The notes under the pieces were generated by a model, which saw only the letters and a program-made list of their open reading frames with translations, searched no databases and was not told the origin of the DNA. From NCBI GenBank assembly GCA_016788945.1, contig JAEUSA010000271.1, positions 1-16,479 on the forward strand: a stretch of DNA of 16,479 nt. Direction: 5' to 3'. The DNA is from Leptospiraceae bacterium. GTDB lineage: Bacteria; Spirochaetota; Leptospiria; Turneriellales; Turneriellaceae. Each line of letters starts with the position of its first letter. The first letter of the stretch is position 1. Shown one piece after another: positions 15,076 through 16,479 of the stretch. A program made the position numbers and the translations under genes.

Positions 15076-16074
15076 CTATTTCCCGTTCACACGTCTCTCG
15101 ATCACGACTACCGTGGTGGGTGCCGCCTGCATATAGTCGTACTCGAGAACTTTTTTCTGTCCTTCTTCGCTGAGCGCATAGGCGACAAAGGCATCTTTCT
15201 TGCCGTTGTCAGCGACATAGACGAGCGCGAGGGGGCGTGACAGGCGGTATTTTCCAGACTGGATATTTTCTACTGTTGGCTGCAAGTATGGCCCTTCTTT
15301 GAGCAGCGCATAGTCGAGAATCTTGATTTTTCCTTTCCCTTCCGATTTCGCGACACCAACCCCCATGTATGCAATGGCTCCGGGATTTGCGCCGATGAAA
15401 GCAAAAATTTCGCGGTTGTCGAGTTTTGTGACATCAATGCGTGTGTACTCGGCATCTTTGAACGCAGAGTACACCGCGTCACCGAGGTCTTTGCGACGCA
15501 AAACGTGTTCGCGTATGTATGCTTCGCTGCCTGAATTGCTGTTGCGTAACACGGGAATTATTTCCATGTCGGTGCCGCCGAGTTCTTTCCAGTTGGTGAT
15601 CTTACCGGAAAGAATTTGCGAAAACTGCAGCATGTCGATCTGCTTTACGGGGTTTGCCGGATGCGCCACCACCGCCATGCCATCGTAACCCACTTCGACT
15701 TTCTCGAATCTGCTGATATCGGCGAGCGCGGCCAAGTGGGTTTCGCTGATATCGTTCGAGGTCATGGCAATATCGACCCGGCCATGCGTTACATCGTCGA
15801 TGCCGAGTTTTGAACCACCGCCGGTGACTTTGACTTCGTATTTTGTTTGTTTGCTGTTGAAGCCATCGGCCAGAATGCGTATCATACTTTGCATTGTTTC
15901 CGAGCCCGAGATCAGGATTTCTTGGCGTTTGTGACAACCTACTGTAGTCACGGCCATAGCTATGGAAATCCATAGCAGGTTAAAAAATTGTGCGCTAACG
16001 GGGCGCGGTCGGGTGACAGTGTGGCCCGAACATGATCTCATTCTATGATAATCGTTAATTTGGAGATGTTGCAT
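15076..16074 (-). CDS. PstS-like phosphate-type substrate-binding lipoprotein
   Basis: This periplasmic binding protein of the PstS type (PBP type II fold) normally delivers phosphate to the PstCAB ABC transporter. Signatures: SGSETM (first ligand loop), GGGSKLGIDDVTHGRVDIAM then TSNDIS, FSQILSGKITNWKELGG, RNSNSGSEAYIREHVL and GANPGAIAYMGVG, all in the usual order. The N-terminus has a basic region, a hydrophobic stretch (FFNLLWISIAMAV) and TTVGC, a lipobox with the cysteine at residue 47 of the long form. ATG 16074 gives 332 residues; ATG 16041 gives 321 and a better-spaced leader from the putative promoter at 16090-16117. No pstC, pstA, pstB or phoU lies next to it; instead marR follows directly. 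Ligand specificity for phosphate is therefore inferred from the family. Other oxyanions or a signalling role remain possible. Confidence 0.85.
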   Translation of the reverse strand: MQHLQINDYHRMRSCSGHTVTRPRPVSAQFFNLLWISIAMAVTTVGCHKRQEILISGSETMQSMIRILADGFNSKQTKYEVKVTGGGSKLGIDDVTHGRVDIAMTSNDISETHLAALADISRFEKVEVGYDGMAVVAHPANPVKQIDMLQFSQILSGKITNWKELGGTDMEIIPVLRNSNSGSEAYIREHVLRRKDLGDAVYSAFKDAEYTRIDVTKLDNREIFAFIGANPGAIAYMGVGVAKSEGKGKIKILDYALLKEGPYLQPTVENIQSGKYRLSRPLALVYVADNGKKDAFVAYALSEEGQKKVLEYDYMQAAPTTVVVIERRVNGK

Positions 16075-16089
16075 ATTTAGTTATTTGCC

Positions 16090-16117
16090 ATAATATAAAA
16101 TTAATGTGGTTTGGCAA
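16090..16117 (-). promoter_or_regulatory. Sigma-70-like promoter of the pstS-marR operon
   Basis: On the minus strand TTGCCA (16112-16117) and TATTAT (16090-16095) are separated by 16 bp, each matching the consensus at five of six positions. The transcription start would be near 16083, leaving a leader of about 10 nt to ATG 16074 or about 42 nt to ATG 16041. A Fur-box-like TGATAAT-C-GTTAATT stands at 16046-16060, but it matches the 19-base consensus only about 12 of 19. Confidence 0.5.
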
Positions 16118-16137
16118 GGGTTTTCCAATTCTCACTT

Positions 16138-16479
16138 TCAATCACTGAAGATATTTAGGATTTTGAAAACGCCGCCCTTTTCAACAACAATGCCGAAGAT
16201 TGAATTATTTTCATCTTTGTAAACATTATCATTATCTCCGCAGATGATTTTGATAGGTATTTGGCGATAAAACTTAATCGGGCCATGATGTTCTTTTTTC
16301 TTCTCCGGGCCCGTGATGGTTGCCGAGCAGGTTTTACCCTTAAATTTATGCAGTAGGCCAGTCGTCAGGGCATCACGCCTGCGGATAATCATGGTATTCC
16401 ACCATTCTTCGCCTGAGATATTTTTTGCCTCTGGCGTGTACGGATGTATGTCTTCTACAAATTCCTGTTTCCGAATTAG
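16138..16479 (-). CDS. Partial hypothetical protein, A+T-rich, 5' end outside window
   Basis: The frame is open from the right edge (16479) to a TGA at 16138-16140, giving the C-terminal 113 residues of a protein whose start lies outside. An internal ATG at 16392 exists, but the sequence before it (EEWWNTM with an acidic, proline-containing lead-in) reads as coding. I recognise no family. The segment is lysine- and isoleucine-rich with several β-like stretches (PIKFYRQIPIKIICGDND and IFGIVVEKGGVFKILNIF) and no membrane helix. By my count this stretch is about 41% G+C, clearly lower than the rest of the window, which suggests recent acquisition or an accessory region starting here. It lies upstream of the pstS promoter on the same strand, with a 63-bp gap. 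Whether it is a real gene is moderately likely. Confidence 0.5.
   Translation of the reverse strand, partial: LIRKQEFVEDIHPYTPEAKNISGEEWWNTMIIRRRDALTTGLLHKFKGKTCSATITGPEKKKEHHGPIKFYRQIPIKIICGDNDNVYKDENNSIFGIVVEKGGVFKILNIFSD

Noticed and set aside
16046..16060. Fur box in front of pstS
   Set aside because: Only about 12 of 19 consensus positions match and one half-site is poor; noted only as a possibility.
1..16479. tRNA genes or a CRISPR array
   Set aside because: I found no cloverleaf with a T-loop GTTCRA context outside coding frames and no regularly spaced direct repeats.

Overview
This 16.5 kb window is gene-dense chromosomal DNA of moderate to high G+C from a diderm (Gram-negative type) bacterium. 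The predicted outer-membrane β-barrel protein, the periplasmic and lipoprotein signal sequences and an RND-type exporter show the diderm envelope. A long PilZ protein resembling leptospiral DUF1577-type proteins, a loose lipobox and the overall gene mix suggest a spirochaete of the Leptospirales (Turneriella or Leptonema-like). That assignment is inference; no rRNA or other phylogenetic marker is present.

Layout, left to right. At 1-687 is the 3' end of an MMPL/RND transporter, convergent with a PilZ-domain protein (684-1790, minus). A divergent gap leads to an RhlE-type DEAD-box RNA helicase (1956-3266), then a tightly spaced pair: a zinc-less quinone oxidoreductase-like MDR (3351-4298) and a YdfG-type SDR (4304-5068). 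A small secreted protein (5099-5545) abuts a convergent YciO/YrdC-family gene (5546-6169). That gene lies downstream of an outer-membrane barrel gene on the same strand (6326-6946), and the two are separated by an elaborate nested palindrome at about 6186-6333. Next on the plus strand come an AstE/aspartoacylase-like zinc hydrolase (7079-8065), an MrfA/YprA-type DNA repair helicase (8096-10369) and an unrecognised secreted protein with an HELGH zinc-protease motif (10441-11457). On the minus strand, a secreted TPR-like protein (12912-13688) is translationally coupled to mtaB (11500-12915). The last part holds a plus-strand PLP enzyme of the ACC deaminase/D-cysteine desulfhydrase family (13789-14628), a minus-strand PstS-like lipoprotein plus MarR regulator pair (14610-16074), and an A+T-rich partial ORF that runs off the right edge (16138-16479).

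Most genes are housekeeping or accessory metabolic functions. Two touch tRNA position-37 chemistry (YciO family, possibly; MtaB, clearly), two are helicases, and several are envelope proteins. I see no CRISPR array, tRNA, rRNA, transposase or prophage gene, and no intergenic stretch over 300 bases. The most unusual signals are non-coding: the composite palindrome between the barrel gene and yciO, and the hairpin- and repeat-rich 5' segment of mtaB. The least explained proteins are the HELGH protein, the 148-residue secreted protein and the A+T-rich ORF at the right edge. I found no clear evidence of a complete new multi-gene system.
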